A stretch of 64,000 bases of DNA from Heloderma charlesbogerti (GCA_026122225.1 JANEZZ010001953.1:1240001-1304000), one strand, 5' to 3'. Numbered from the stretch's first letter, positions 33,420 through 44,336 are shown. The notes: generated by a model from the sequence alone, not told the origin. Translations and numbers: made by a program.

Positions 33420-34640
33420 ATTAATAAAATAAATTTATTAATCGCCCATCTGGCTGGTCACCCAGCCACTCTGGGTGATGTACAACATACAATAAAAACA
33501 GTTTAAAACAATAAAATTCTACAATAAAAACATTTTCTAAAATACCCTAACCCACCCCAAATGCCTGCCTGAACAACAACGTTTTTAATGCATGACGGAA
33601 GCTCATTAAAGAGGGGTCATGACGGAGTTCCCTAGGGAGGGAGTTCCACAGAGTGGGGGCCACCACAGAAAAGGCCCTCTCCCTCGTCCCCACCAGTCTA
33701 GCTGTCCTGGCTGATGGGACAGAGAGAAGGCCATCCGAGGCTGATCTTGTTAAGCGGCCTGTCTGGTGCTGCTGGAGGCACTCCTTACGATAGGCTGGGC
33801 CGGAACCATATAGGGTTTTAAAGGTCAAAACCAACACCTTGAATTTGGCCCGGAAAACAACTGTTAACCAGTGCAACTCCTTCAGCACTGGAGTGATGTG
33901 ATCTCGCCGGCGGCTGCCTTTAATCAGGTGAGCCGCCGCGTTCTGTACCAGCTGCAGTTTCTGAACCGTCTTCAAGGGTAACCCCACGTAGAGCACATTA
34001 CAGTAGTCTAAACGAGAGGAGACCAGGGCATGTACTACCGATGGGAGCAGATGGTCGGGAAGGAAGGGGTGCAGCCGCCGTATCAGATGGAGTTGATACA
34101 GCGCTGTCCAGCTCACAGCTGACACCTGAGCCTCCATGGACAGCTGGGAGTCCAAAATGACCCCCAGGCTGCAGACCTGGTCTTTCAAGGGTAGCCGTAC
34201 CCCATTCAACACCAGGTCAACATCCCCCAGCCTCCTCTTGTCTCCCACCAAAAGTACCTCGGTCTTGTTAGGGTTCAGCTTCAGCCTATTCCTCCCCATC
34301 CAGCCACTCACCGTCTCCAGACATTTGGACAGGGATTCTACGGCCAACCTTGGTGAAGATTTAAATGAGAGGTAGAGCTGCGTGTCATCCACATATTGAT
34401 GACACTGCACCCCAACCTCCTGATGATAGCCCCCAGTGGCTTCACATAGATGTTAAATAGCATTGGGGAGAGGATGGAACCCTGTGGCACCCCACAAGTA
34501 AGTGGCCATGGGTCCGAAACCTCCTCTCCCAGTGCTACCCTCTGGTACCTGCTGGAGAGGAAGGACTGGAACCACCGCAATACGGAGTCCCCAATGCCCA
34601 ACCCCTCCAGGCGGTCCAGGAGGATACCATATAGCCAATT
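33420..34640 (-). mobile_element. L2-like LINE, 5' truncated, relatively young
   Basis: The 3' end at 33420-33540 carries the usual AATCGCCCATCTGGCTGG-type 3' UTR and an A-rich tail. Upstream are a 287-codon frame and a second frame with RT motifs (34601-34338), broken by one frameshift. The open frame suggests recent insertion compared with the L2-like copies at 16 and 26 kb. Confidence 0.88.
33547..34410 (-). pseudogene. L2-like reverse transcriptase, C-terminal part
   Basis: The 287-codon frame begins at the catalytic box (HQYVDDTQLYLS) and continues [55 protein letters not shown] and LWNSLPRELRHD. The preceding frame (34601-34338) has WFQSFLSSRYQRV and CGVPQGSILSPMLFNIYV. The two are out of frame at the YVDD box. 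The encoded enzyme copies LINE RNA at the nicked target. Confidence 0.85.
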
Positions 34641-34868
34641 AATTTAAAACAAGTGTTAACTGTATTTTAATTGTTAGTTACCTTGGTGTAAATAGTTTTA
34701 TAATACTTGGCATAAGGGCTTATCTTCTGTTGTTCTCAGTTATATTTTTGAATTCCGTTGCTTAAATAATGTACATTGTTTAAGCTCTGTGTTGCTTAAT
34801 TGTAAATCCCTTGAATGATGGAAACAGAAAAATGTCTTGGGTTTTTAGACAATTACATGATTACTAAT

Positions 34869-35100
34869 GCCAATGTGGTGTAGTGGTTAGAGTGTTGGAC
34901 TGGGACTCAGGAACTCCGGTTTCTAGTCCCACTCCACCATGAAGCTCACTGGGTGACTTTGGACTGGTCACTGACTCTCAGCCTAACTTACCTCAAAGGG
35001 TTGTTGTGTGGATAAAATGGAGAGGAGGACCACGTAAGCCACTTCGGGTTACTTGCAAGAGGAAAAAAACGGTGGGATATAAATGTAATAAATAAATAAT
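34869..35100 (+). mobile_element. tRNA-derived SINE, full length
   Basis: The head reads GTGGTGTAGTGGTTAGAGTG (A box) and GGTTTCTAGTCCC (B box), followed by CACTGGGTGACTTTGG, GGTTGTTGTGTGGATAAAAT and a (TAAA)n tail. It is about 230 bp. It is the best-preserved member of the family also seen at 19868 and 28772. Such SINEs carry an internal pol III promoter and are moved by LINE enzymes. Confidence 0.88.
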
Positions 35101-35231
35101 TGTGTTAAAAGGATTAGTGGGCTGGCCAATGGGAAGCTTCTGTTCCACATCCCATCCTCGTAGATTGGCAGCTGGGAGTGGAAGGAAGAGCATTGCTTTG
35201 GAGGCTGTTCTTCGGAACAGGTTGTTGTGGG

Positions 35232-36121
35232 TAGGGATGTCAGAGAATTCCGCCACGGATCTCGATGAGGCCGAATGCCAGTGCATTCGGCCCCCCAAAA
35301 TCCGTGGTGGAACGAAGCCCCCCCCCACGAAAGGCGTGCGAAACGGAACACTCACTTGCTGCCATCCGTGCTGACTTGCGAATGGTGGCCGCGTCTGCGG
35401 CCACCATTCGCTTCCTCATTATAGCCGTGATAGGCTACGTAAATAATTACGTAGCCTATCACGGTTAACGCAGGGATGCCATTTGCGTCCCTGCGGAAGC
35501 CGTGATAGGCTACGTAAGTATTTACGTAGCCTATCACGGCTATAAGCTACGTAGTATTTACGTAGCCTATCACGGCAAAAACAACAACAACAACAGTGGA
35601 CACAAATGGCGCCTGCCATTTGCGTTCCCTTTTTTTTGCCGTTTTAGCCTATGTAAATATTTACGTAGGCTATTACGGAGGGGGGGAAGGGAACGCAAAT
35701 GGCGGCCACTACACATTTGCGTTCCCTTTTTTTTTTGCCGTAATAGCCTACGTAAATATTTACGTAGGCTAAAACGGCAAAAAAAAAGGGAACGCAAATG
35801 GCGGACGCCATAGCCACCGCCATTTGCATCCACTGTTTTGTGTGGGTTTTTTTTGCTGTGATAGGCTACGTAAATATTTATGTAGCCTATCACGGCAAAA
35901 TACAGGGACACAAATGGCGGCAGCTATGGCAGCCGCCATTTGCGTCACTGCAGGCTGCTCAGCGGCTGGATGTCCAGCTGCAGGCAGCCCCGGCCAGCGA
36001 CTCTGCGGAATCTCCACGGAGCGGAGCCGGCCGGAGAGAATTTCGGGGGGAGGCACGGAGTGCCTCCCCCCCACTGCAAATGTCACCCTTCGAAAAGGTA
36101 AGTGACTTTCGTACATCCCTA
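35232..36121 (+). mobile_element. Palindromic hAT-like element, copy C (largest hairpin array)
   Basis: Ends TAGGGATGTCAGAGAATTCC and GACTTTCGTACATCCCTA are flanked by a perfect 8-bp duplication GTTGTGGG (35224-35231 and 36122-36129). The interior has six hairpin cores at about 35428, 35503, 35544, 35639, 35736 and 35857. Each pairs GATAGGCTACGTAAAT-type and ATTTACGTAGCCTATC-type arms; two have the arms swapped (TAGCCTA / TAGGCTA). GCAAATGGC / GCCATTTGC pairs separate the cores. The right end carries AGGTAAGTG. It encodes no transposase; repeated peptides such as IGYVNIYVAYHG are palindrome artefacts. Confidence 0.9.
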
Positions 36122-36540
36122 GTTGTGGGGCATAGTTTTAAAAGCATTATGTTCCCCCCAGCGGCTATTCTATGTAATTGTTTAGTTAGGGAAATGTTCT
36201 TTGTGACCAGTAGGTGGCAGGCATGGGGGCTTTTTCTTTTGGCCTGGCAAGCGGCAACGTCATTAATCCCTTGAAGAAGAAGGTGGAAGAGTATTAGGAG
36301 AGCCTTAGGCTCAGCTTCTCGGCCGACTTGACTTGAAATGGCCTCGTGATGCTTTGTTTGGCACCCTGCACGCTGCAAGTCAATGGAATGCTTCTGCATA
36401 CAACTGAGTGCTAGATTAGGGCCACGAGGAGAGGGGGCGGTTTTGGAGAACAATATAATTCAATTGAGCTTTTTTGCGGAAGAAAGTAAAAGCCAGATCC
36501 ATGAAATCCAAAATGGGTCCTCATGATTTCATATGATTGT
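36122..36540. other. Unassigned sequence between element C and the CR1
   Basis: No repeat or exon is recognised. The stretch ends where the CR1 5' UTR repeat begins. Confidence 0.4.
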
Positions 36541-36557
36541 TAAAGGGGAAACACCTA

Positions 36558-36965
36558 CAGAAGCAGGCAAGCTCCCAGAGAGCGAGCGACCAGAGCGAGC
36601 GAACAGGGGGAGCAAACGAGTTGGCCAGGGGAGTTGCAGTGGTTGAAGAGACAAAGGAGACAGAGGCTAAGAGGGAAGTGGGCTGCAGGAAGCCCAGGGG
36701 GCTGCCCTTTATCCTTCTGAGTGGCTGTGAGCTCACCAGGTGCTTCTGAGAGCTCCAACTGAATTGGAGGTGTGTGGCCTGAGTACTCCCAGCAGCTGAG
36801 TGGGTGAGAAGCTTCAGTCTGTTTCTCGCCTCCCAGCTGAGCAGAGCAAAGCAAGCTGCTCCAGCTGGTCCAGGGACTACAGAAGCAAGCAAGCTCCCAG
36901 ACAGCGAGCAACCAGAGCGAGTGGACAGGGGGAACAAACAGGAGTTGGCCAGGAGTGCGGAGGTC
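36558..36965 (+). repeat. Duplicated block in the CR1 5' UTR
   Basis: CAGAAGCAGGCAAGCTCCCA at 36558 and CAGAAGCAAGCAAGCTCCCA at 36882 start two parallel segments of about 80 bp, each containing GAGTTGGCCAGG. They are 324 bp apart. In LINEs such duplicated 5' blocks can carry the promoter. Confidence 0.75.
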
Positions 36966-37157
36966 AAGGGGGAGGCCCCTAACATTTTTTTTCATTTTTT
37001 ATTTTATTTTTTAACTAACTTTTTTTTCATTTATTTGCCTTGTAACACACACTTCCACACCAGGGGGACTCTGCTTTTAACCTCTACTGAGTAGAGGAGC
37101 AGGCACAGGCTAGTCTAGAACAATCACAAAGCTAGACACAAAAAGGGAAAAGAGGCA

Positions 37158-38029
37158 ATGGAAGGACAGGACCCTCCAGTGGTGGTGACCTGCAAGGTGT
37201 GTGCAATGTTTGTTTTCTTGCCTGAGAACAACATGGCCTATACCTGCAACAAGTGCAAGTTGATCACGCTGCTGGAAGAAAAAGTAAGTGGACTGGAGCA
37301 GCGACTCTCGACCCTCCAGGGAATAAGAGAACACGAAGAGTTCTTGGACAGAATGGGGGAACTACAGCAGCAAAGGGAAGACCAGAAGATTGAAGAGCAA
37401 CAGCAAGATGAGGCAGTGGGAAATGCTGAGGTGAGGAAAAATGGAGTAGAGGATACTCCTTGGAAAAGGGTGACAGGAGAAAAAGAACTAGATGCCACTC
37501 TGCACCAGTGGAAGCAGTGGAGCTGTGGAACCGATTCCAGGTACTTGTGGATGAGACTGGAGGACAGCCTGCAGAGGAAGAATCACAGGGGAACCTACAT
37601 GAGAGTGAGCAAGAGGCTGAAGGTCAGTCAAACAGAGGCGATGAAACCCAGGCTTACAACAAGAAGAAGAGAAGAGTGGTAATAGTGGGAAACTCCTTGC
37701 TGCATGGGATCGAGACCCAAGTATGTCGCGAAGACCCGTGGACTCGCCAGGTATGTTGTCTCCCAGGAGGACGGATTAGAGACGTGACTGAAAGGTTGCC
37801 TGCACTCATAAAGCCCACTGACAGGTATCCCTTTCTTCTCATCCATGTGGGAACAAATGATACCGCCAAGCGGAGCTACGAAGAAATCACGTCAGACTTG
37901 GAAGCTTTGGGAAGGAAACTCGAGAACTTTGGGGCCCAGATAGTTTTCTCATCCATCCTTCCAGTAGTTAGAAAAGGGATAGAAAGGGAACGAAAAATAC
38001 TCCGGCTGAATGACTGGCTACGAAGGTAG
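37158..38029 (+). pseudogene. CR1 ORF1: zinc-ribbon-like head, coiled coil, esterase
   Basis: The N-terminal frame (37158-37682) has VTCKVCAMFV and YTCNKCKL, a CxxC pair likely to bind zinc. A Gln/Glu-rich coiled coil follows (LEEKVSGLEQRLSTLQG, LQQQREDQKIEEQQQ). A frameshift near 37480 moves to the frame ending at 38029. That frame holds the SGNH esterase with VVIVGNSLLHGIETQ (block I with Ser) and LLIHVGTNDTA (block III). In CR1 the ORF1 product binds element RNA. Without the frameshift the fold would be complete. Confidence 0.85.
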
Positions 38030-38279
38030 TGCCGATGAGACACATTTGGATTCTGGGACCACGGGCTATACTTCCTGGAAGATGGGCTGTTGGCAAGGGA
38101 CAGGTTGCACCTCAGAAAGGATGGGAAGAATGTGTTTGGCCACAGCATGAGGAACTTCATCAGGAGGGCTTTAAACTGAATCCTACGGGGAAGGGAGATG
38201 TAATGTTGGGGATAACAGTGGACGTAGGCGCGTGCACTGCAACGGAGAGAACAGCTCTGATAGCGCCCAGTAATAGTCT

Positions 38280-40170
38280 TCAGACACATGTAGGAAGAAA
38301 GCCAGACTATGAAGCACATGGTCTTCGATGTCTATATACTAATGCCCAGAGAATGGGAAACAAACAGAATGAAGTTTAACTCTTAATACAGGAGGGAAAT
38401 TATGACCTGATAGGTATAACTGAGCCTTGGTGGGATGACTCTCATGACTGGAATACAGCAATTGAAGGATATAACTTGTTCAAAAAGAACAGGAGGAACA
38501 GAAAGGGAGGTGGGGTTGCTTAGGGATGACCTGAAAACAAAAAAGGACACATATAGGAAGTGGAAGGAAGGCCAAGTAACAAAAGAAGAGTACAGGCAGG
38601 TAGCACAGAATTGCAGGGATGGTGTCAGGAAGGCTAAAGCTGAGAACGAGCTGAGGTTAGCGAGGGATGCTAAAAACAACAAAAAGACTTTCTTCAGCTA
38701 CGTGCATAGTAAAAGGCAGAGGAAAGAAATGGTTGTTCAGCTATTAAATAAGGATGGCAAAACGATAATGGATGACAAAGAAAAGGCAGAGGTGCTCAAT
38801 TCCTACTTTGGCTCAGTCTTCTCCCAAAAGAGGGTCTATGACCCCCCTGGCAAAGGCGAAGTACAGGCTGAAGGGGCAGGATTGCAGCTTGAGATCGATA
38901 GGCATATGGTCAAGGAACACCTAATTACTTGAATGAGTTCAAATCTCCAGGGCCAGATGAACTGCATCCTAGAGGAATAAAGGAACTGGCAGAAGAACTC
39001 TCAGAACCGCTGTCTATTCTCTTTGAGAAATCATGGAGGACGGGGGAAGTGCCAGATGACTGGAGGAGGGCTAATGTCCCTATTTTCAGAAAGGTTAAAA
39101 AGGAGGAACCTGGGAACTACAGACCAGTCAGTCTGACATCAATCCCTGGAAACATTCTGGAGCAGATGATAAAGCAATCCATCTGGAAGCACCTTGAAAA
39201 CAATGCAGTGATTACTCGAAGCCAACATGGATTTGTCAAAAACAAGTCCTGCCAGACGAATCTGATCTCATTTTTTGATCAAGTAACCTCCCTTGTGGAC
39301 CGTGGGAATGCTGTAGACATCATATACCTCGACTTCAGCAAAGCTTTCGACAAAGTGCCCCATGATATCCTGATGAGCAAACTAGCTCAAAGTGGGCTAG
39401 ATGAAACAACGATCCAATGGATCCACAGTTGGCTGCAGAATAGGACTCAAAGAGTGCTTATCAATGGGACCTTCTCAAACTGGGGAGAGGTAACGAGTGG
39501 GGCACCGCAGGGCTCAGTCCTGGGCCCAGTGCTCTTCAACATTTTTATGAATGACTTGGAGGAGGGGCAGGGAATGCTGATCACATTTGCAGATGACACA
39601 GAGTTGGGCGGGATAGCGAATACTTTGGAAGACAGAAACAAAATTCAAAGTGATCTGGATAGACTGGAGCACTGGGCAGAAAACAACAGAATGACATTTA
39701 ATAGGGATAAATGTCAAGTTCTGCACCTAGGAAAAAGAAACCAAATGCACAGTTACAAGTTGGGGGATACGTGGCTCAACAACACTCCAAGCGAGAAGGA
39801 TCTTGGAATTGTTGTCGATCACAAGCTGAATATGAGCCAACAATGTGATGTGGCTGTAAAAAAGGCCAATGCTCTTTTGGGCTGCATTAGTAGAAGCATC
39901 GCTTCCAAATCCCGGGAAGTACTAGTTCCCCTCTACTCAGCACTGGTTAGGCCTCATCTGGAGTACTGTGTCCAGTTCTGGGCACCACACTTGAAGAAGG
40001 ATGCAGACAAACTGGAGAGGGTTCAGAGGAGGGCAACAAAGATGATCAGGGGACTGGAAACAAAGCCCTATGAAGAGAGACTGAAAGAACTGGGCATGTT
40101 TAGCCTTGAGAAGAGAAGACTGAAGGGAGATATGACCGCGCTCTTCAAGTACTTGAAAGGTTGTCACTGA
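38280..40170 (+). pseudogene. CR1 ORF2: truncated endonuclease plus reverse transcriptase
   Basis: The endonuclease starts LRCLYTNAQRMGNK and GITEPWWDDSHDW, then stops at GGTGGGGTTGC (38520), where about 0.5 kb or more of the domain is missing. The RT linker continues (TYRKWKEGQVTKEEYRQVAQ). After a frameshift at about 38930 a 413-codon frame holds the RT: PGPDELHPRG, GNYRPVSLTSIPGN, VDIIYLDFSKAFDKVPH, GAPQGSVLGPVLFNIFM, the catalytic FADD box (near 39590), and [19 protein letters not shown]. The RT core looks intact. The missing nuclease and frame breaks make the element dependent on others. Confidence 0.88.
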
Positions 40171-40484
40171 GAAGAAGGCCAGGATCTCTTCTCCATCATC
40201 CCAGAGTTCAGGACATGGAATAATGGGCTCAAGTGACAGGAAGCCAGATTCCGGCTGAACATCAGGAGAAACGTCCTGACTGTTAGAGCAGAACAAAAAT
40301 GGAACCAATTACCTAGGGAGGTGGTGGGCTCTCCCACACTGGAGGCCTTCAGGACGAGGCTGGACAGCCATCTGTCAGGGATGCTCTGACTTGGATTCCT
40401 GCACTGAGCAGGGGGTTGGACTTGATGGCCTTGTAGGCCCCTTCCAACCCTACTGTTTTGTGATTCTTTTCTATGACCTCCTTA

Positions 40485-40880
40485 ACCACAATCAAATCAC
40501 AGAGCATATCTGCCTCTGTGGACTGAACCAGAAAAATCACAGATCCACCACTTGTGGGCACCACCACTGGGTTAAAATGTGGCTCTGGGGCACAGATCCT
40601 CATGATTTTCACATGGAAAATCCCCCAAACCACCACCACATCACAGGGCCCATCTGACTCCATGGACTGAGCCATAAAAACCACGGATCTGCCACTTCTT
40701 GGTGTGGCAGTGGTGCAAAAACATGGATTCTCAAGGGTCCTCATGATTTTTACAGGGAAAATCCTCCTACCTGCAATCACATCACAGTGCACATCTGTCT
40801 CCATGGACTGAACCATAAAATCACAATCCAGCACTCATTGTTTCTGCCACTGTTCATTACTAAATCTCTTATGATTTTAC
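40485..40880. repeat. Three-copy tandem repeat, unit about 145 bp
   Basis: Segments starting ATCACAGAGCATATCTG, ATCACAGGGCCCATCTG and ATCACAGTGCACATCTG follow at about 146 and 143 bp. Each continues with a TGGACTGAACCA/GAGCCA box, a GATCC/GATCTGCCACTT-type segment and CTCATGATTTT. It begins right after the CR1 3' end. Parallel frames on the - strand (VQSMETDV, AQSMESDG, VQSTEADM) reflect the repeat and are not taken as a gene. Confidence 0.8.
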
Positions 40881-41057
40881 AGGTGATCAGACTGCAAAAA
40901 TCATGGGACCTTATAGGGAGGAGCTGAGATAAACACACAAATGCTTAGAAGGAAGTTAAGGATTTACTGAAAGACTCTTAAGCGGAACACACATTCCCAA
41001 ATAGAATGAACACCTTGTTGGCTATACAGCCTCAAATTCCCAAAGTATGTAGTATGG

Positions 41058-41693
41058 TGTGAAGGATTGCTGAGACTAATCCCAGCAACCTTGCAAGGTA
41101 GGACAGGCAAAATCTGGCCACAAATCCCTGCAATAACCCAGCAGCTTTCCACCCTGGCCAGTAGGCACCAGAATGAGCACTGAAGTTATGCAGAACGCAC
41201 CACACTAACTAAAAGTTGGGGGAAAGTTTATTGAAGGAAAAGGGACAATTGGGAAGGAAGGGGAGAGGTGGTAGGTTGTGCAGGAAATTACAGGCAAGAT
41301 TGCAACAAATGGAACACCCAGGAACGCTGAGAGCCTTTATACGCACCCCCAAGCAAAATCACAGAGCTAGCTAGTCTATCCTATACATACCAAAGTATGG
41401 GCCTTCCAGGGTAGTTTCCAGCCATCAACACATCCAAGAGCCATCGGGGAGCGGGGGACGACCTGCCTCTTCCTCAGCCCCCTATTCAAGACCCTGCCCT
41501 AGCAACTCAGAATTTGTGTGACCAATCAAAGCTCAGCCCTGGGGCGCACCACCCTCCCCTCAGAAGAGGCAGGGGCGTCCCACCGAACACAGCCATTCTC
41601 TCTTCCCCAGTTAACAGGGACTGAGCTTGGCCTTGAGCAGCAGGGCCCAGGAGGTGCTCGAGAACAACCATCTCCAGGTGGTTACCTCGGACA
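41058..41693 (-). mobile_element. Solo LTR of the Gmr1-like Gypsy family
   Basis: On the - strand it begins TGTCCGAGGTAACCACCTGG and ends CAATCCTTCACA. It aligns along its length with the LTR at 52150-52794. It has GGTGCGTATAAAGGCTCTC (TATA box) and TTCAATAAACTTTCC (poly(A) signal). No internal sequence adjoins it and no 5-bp duplication is clear at its edges. Confidence 0.82.
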
Positions 41694-43389
41694 TGACAGG
41701 CCGGCCTATTCTCAGGGCAGAGAGCAAGCCCCCATTCGTGACATACGGCAATACAAAGATATATCCCTGATATCTAAGCACTGGACCGCAAATACTTCTT
41801 CCTCATATCTGCCCAGAAGACCCCTTACACACACGAGCTATTATACAGGCAGGTACTAATAGCTGTGGGATGCTTGGACCAGGGGAGCTGATGATGGCCA
41901 CTTTGTCAGATCCAAATGTTCACAAAGCCCCCCGCCCCATGTTCCAGGGGTCTTTTGTACCTTTCTTCAAATATAGGAGGGTATAACATGAATGAGGTTT
42001 GATACTACACTTAATTTTGTCAGTGTTGCCTATCTTTGGTATCAATTGCTGTTCTTTTCCCACGGTCTGTCTAAATGGTCACAAACTGGCTCCCTTGGTT
42101 ATTGGAACATCTTTCTCCCTTCATGTCAATATCCATCCCATATCTGGCTCATTTCCATCATACGATGTTATTCTTGCATATCCATCACCATTAACATTCC
42201 TGGGCATTTTAGGGCTCTCTCAATTTGAGAGTAGCCCCCATTCACACCTCCCCACATTCTTTCATTTGGAACATCAAGAAACTACACCAAACAATGCTGT
42301 TCAGGATGACGGTGTCAAATACAAGCTCAGCAGTTGAATTATAGAATTTACGTACAAATTGTGTTGGCACATACAGGCATACAAGCAGATTCTGGGTTTA
42401 CTGGGTGTTCACTGGACATGTTTTAATAGTTTAAGGCCTGGAGTAGTAAAGGGGCTATCTAGAAGGGGCCCATCTACACCTGGCTTTTACTCCAGGGCAG
42501 GTGCGAGTTGAGGTCCTTCGGCACAGACAACTAGTCGCCCCTTTGCAGCCTTCCGTGGTTTCCTCCCGGAAAATGCAGATTTCCCAGGTGGCATTTTGCT
42601 GTGAAGTTTTCAGCTGCTGCGGGTTCACTGCAGCAGAGTGCGCTCTCCCTCGGAGTGACATCGCAGGTTGCAGTGGGGGTGGGCGGTGTCACTGTGTGAC
42701 GCCTTTTAGCTCCCTCCCACTCCTCTCTCTCTTCCTTCGCTGCTGTGCAGTTACAGGGACATGAAGAAGCGGGCTCATTTCTTCGATCACACCTTCACTG
42801 TGATCATTTCTGGAAACTGTGATCATTTCTGGAAACTCTGCGAGATTCTGGACCTGCTGGACATATGGGGGGAGCAGAAGATGAAGGACCAACTTTGGTC
42901 CTAAACAACCCACACCCATAGAGAGTCCAACTTTGAATCTTTTGTTGATAACTCCAGGCTACATGGTCAAGGCCCATCAAGTTCAAGGGAAGGGCATACC
43001 CACACATACAAGGAGATCCAGGCCACCACTTTCGCATTGGCAACTCCACGCTGCATGAGTTCTGGCAGAGAGAAGTCCAAAAGTCATAGATCAAACCCAG
43101 CCTGCTGTACACTGAGCGGACTACAAACACAGACACACTACGGCAACACGGGTTCAAGTCTATGAAAAGCCTCACGGTACTTTTCATGGCAAATCCTTAA
43201 TAATCCAAAGTTCTAGTCCATGTGCAGAGTGCTCAGACGATGATGGATCCAAACAGAGAAGGCTTCGGGCAATGAAGGCTCTTCACCTTTGCATCTGCTT
43301 AAAAGGGAAGGTGTGACTGTAAGACACCCCCTCCGGATCCCTTGACAGACAAGGGCCATTAGCCTTTCAGCAAGGCCTCTGTCTAAACA
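41694..43389. other. Unassigned sequence
   Basis: No gene is recognised. A short tandem duplication (TGATCATTTCTGGAAACT twice) lies at about 42798-42838. A GC-rich stretch of about 42463-42780 resembles the edge of an unidentified DNA element (GGGCCCATCTACACCTGGC at its start). A frame on the - strand (43187-42804) has no recognisable domain. Confidence 0.4.
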
Positions 43390-43697
43390 GGGCATCACTG
43401 CTCAGCCCTCCAGCAGCGACACTTCAACCTGGGCGACCCTTCTGCAAACCCCACCCCACCTCTGTCAAGTTCTCACGGACAGCTTCCAGCCTCCCTGCCT
43501 GCCAAGGCCAGACCAGCAGGCGGACAGGGAGTTTGGTGACTCCCCCTGGCTCTACTCTGAGAACACCGAGAGAGATAAGCTCACACAGACTCTGACCTTC
43601 CAGAGGCTGAATAGGCCCAAGCCCTTCCAGGCTACTTCTAATCAAATCCTGGCTATAACCTACAAGGCCCACTGCAGCACTGAAGCTGGGCCCTGAC
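43390..43697 (-). repeat. Interspersed repeat shared with 56966-57130
   Basis: On the - strand it starts TGTCAGGGCCCAGCTTCAG and continues GGTTATAGCCAGGATTTGA, then GAGCTTATCTCTC. The + strand at 56966 has the same order with few differences for about 165 bp. It begins TG like an LTR, but its far end was not fixed. It may be the start of another LTR family. Confidence 0.6.
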
Positions 43698-44167
43698 ACA
43701 AAGATCCAGCAACCACCATCCCTTCCTCAAATCCTCCAGCTAACCCCCCCCCCCGCCCCAAGCCTAAACCTTGTCTCAAACATTTAGCAAATTACAAACC
43801 CCCTCAAAAGAGAAAAAAAATTCTTGCAATCTAGTAGGATTTCAGGAACACATTTTGGGAAATTTTCTGTGGAAAAACAGAATAGCTTATTTAAAAACAA
43901 AGTGCTAGACGCTTGAAAATTTACAATATACCCCAAAGAATACTTGGTGCTATTTGGTCTGTTGGCTTGGTGCTAAAAGCATGGCCATGACCAGGTTTTT
44001 CTATAAGAATTTTTAAAAAATCAGGAGAGAAAGAGAAGTATATTTAACTCTTAGGAGAAAATGTGACCACCTGGCGGTGGCGGGGGAGTAGTACTTGACT
44101 TTGCATTTTTCTTTTATACTTTCAAATCTTATTGTATGAACTCTGGAGCCGTGATTAGATTCTTTCT

Positions 44168-44200
44168 AGATTAGATTAGATTAGATTAGATTAGATTAGA
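44168..44200 (+). repeat. (TTAGA)n microsatellite
   Basis: About six perfect TTAGA/ATTAG units in a row. Confidence 0.95.
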
Positions 44201-44336
44201 CAGGCAGGGATTCTTCACCCCCAAGGAACTTTTGCATTATCCACTCCCAGGGAAATTATGCAACAGCTTCTTACCTTCCTCTTCCCCTGCCATCTCCAAG
44301 CACATAGTTTTTAGGGGCCCAAAACTAGCTTTACAC

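Larger units (their letters stand above)
36541..40472 (+). mobile_element. Nearly full-length CR1 LINE
   Basis: Order: 5' UTR with an internal duplication (36558 and 36882), ORF1 (ATG 37158), ORF2 with a truncated endonuclease, RT (to 40170) and a 3' end with TTCCAACCCTACTG and ATTCTTT-like motifs to 40472. About 3.9 kb in all. Frames are broken in several places, so it cannot move on its own. A large internal deletion has removed most of the endonuclease at 38520. Confidence 0.9.

Noticed and set aside
33547..34410. 287-codon frame as a host gene
   Set aside because: Motifs YVDD, SRLDYCN and LHWL and the LINE 3' tail show it is an L2-like reverse transcriptase.
35502..35813. Repeated peptides such as IGYVNIYVAYHG in many overlapping frames at 8, 20, 35, 44 and 48 kb
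   Set aside because: They appear on both strands because the DNA is palindromic. Frames are short, mutually overlapping and lack start context; they are by-products of the hairpin arrays.
35428..35895. Regularly spaced palindromes suggestive of a CRISPR array
   Set aside because: Spacers are themselves palindromic and similar to each other, the unit is inside a transposon with target duplication, and the DNA is vertebrate.
40349..40834. 161-codon frame on the - strand with three parallel segments
   Set aside because: The repetition comes from the 145-bp tandem DNA repeat, and there is no splice or promoter context.
44168..44200. (TTAGA)n as interstitial telomeric repeat
   Set aside because: The unit is a pentamer TTAGA, not TTAGGG.
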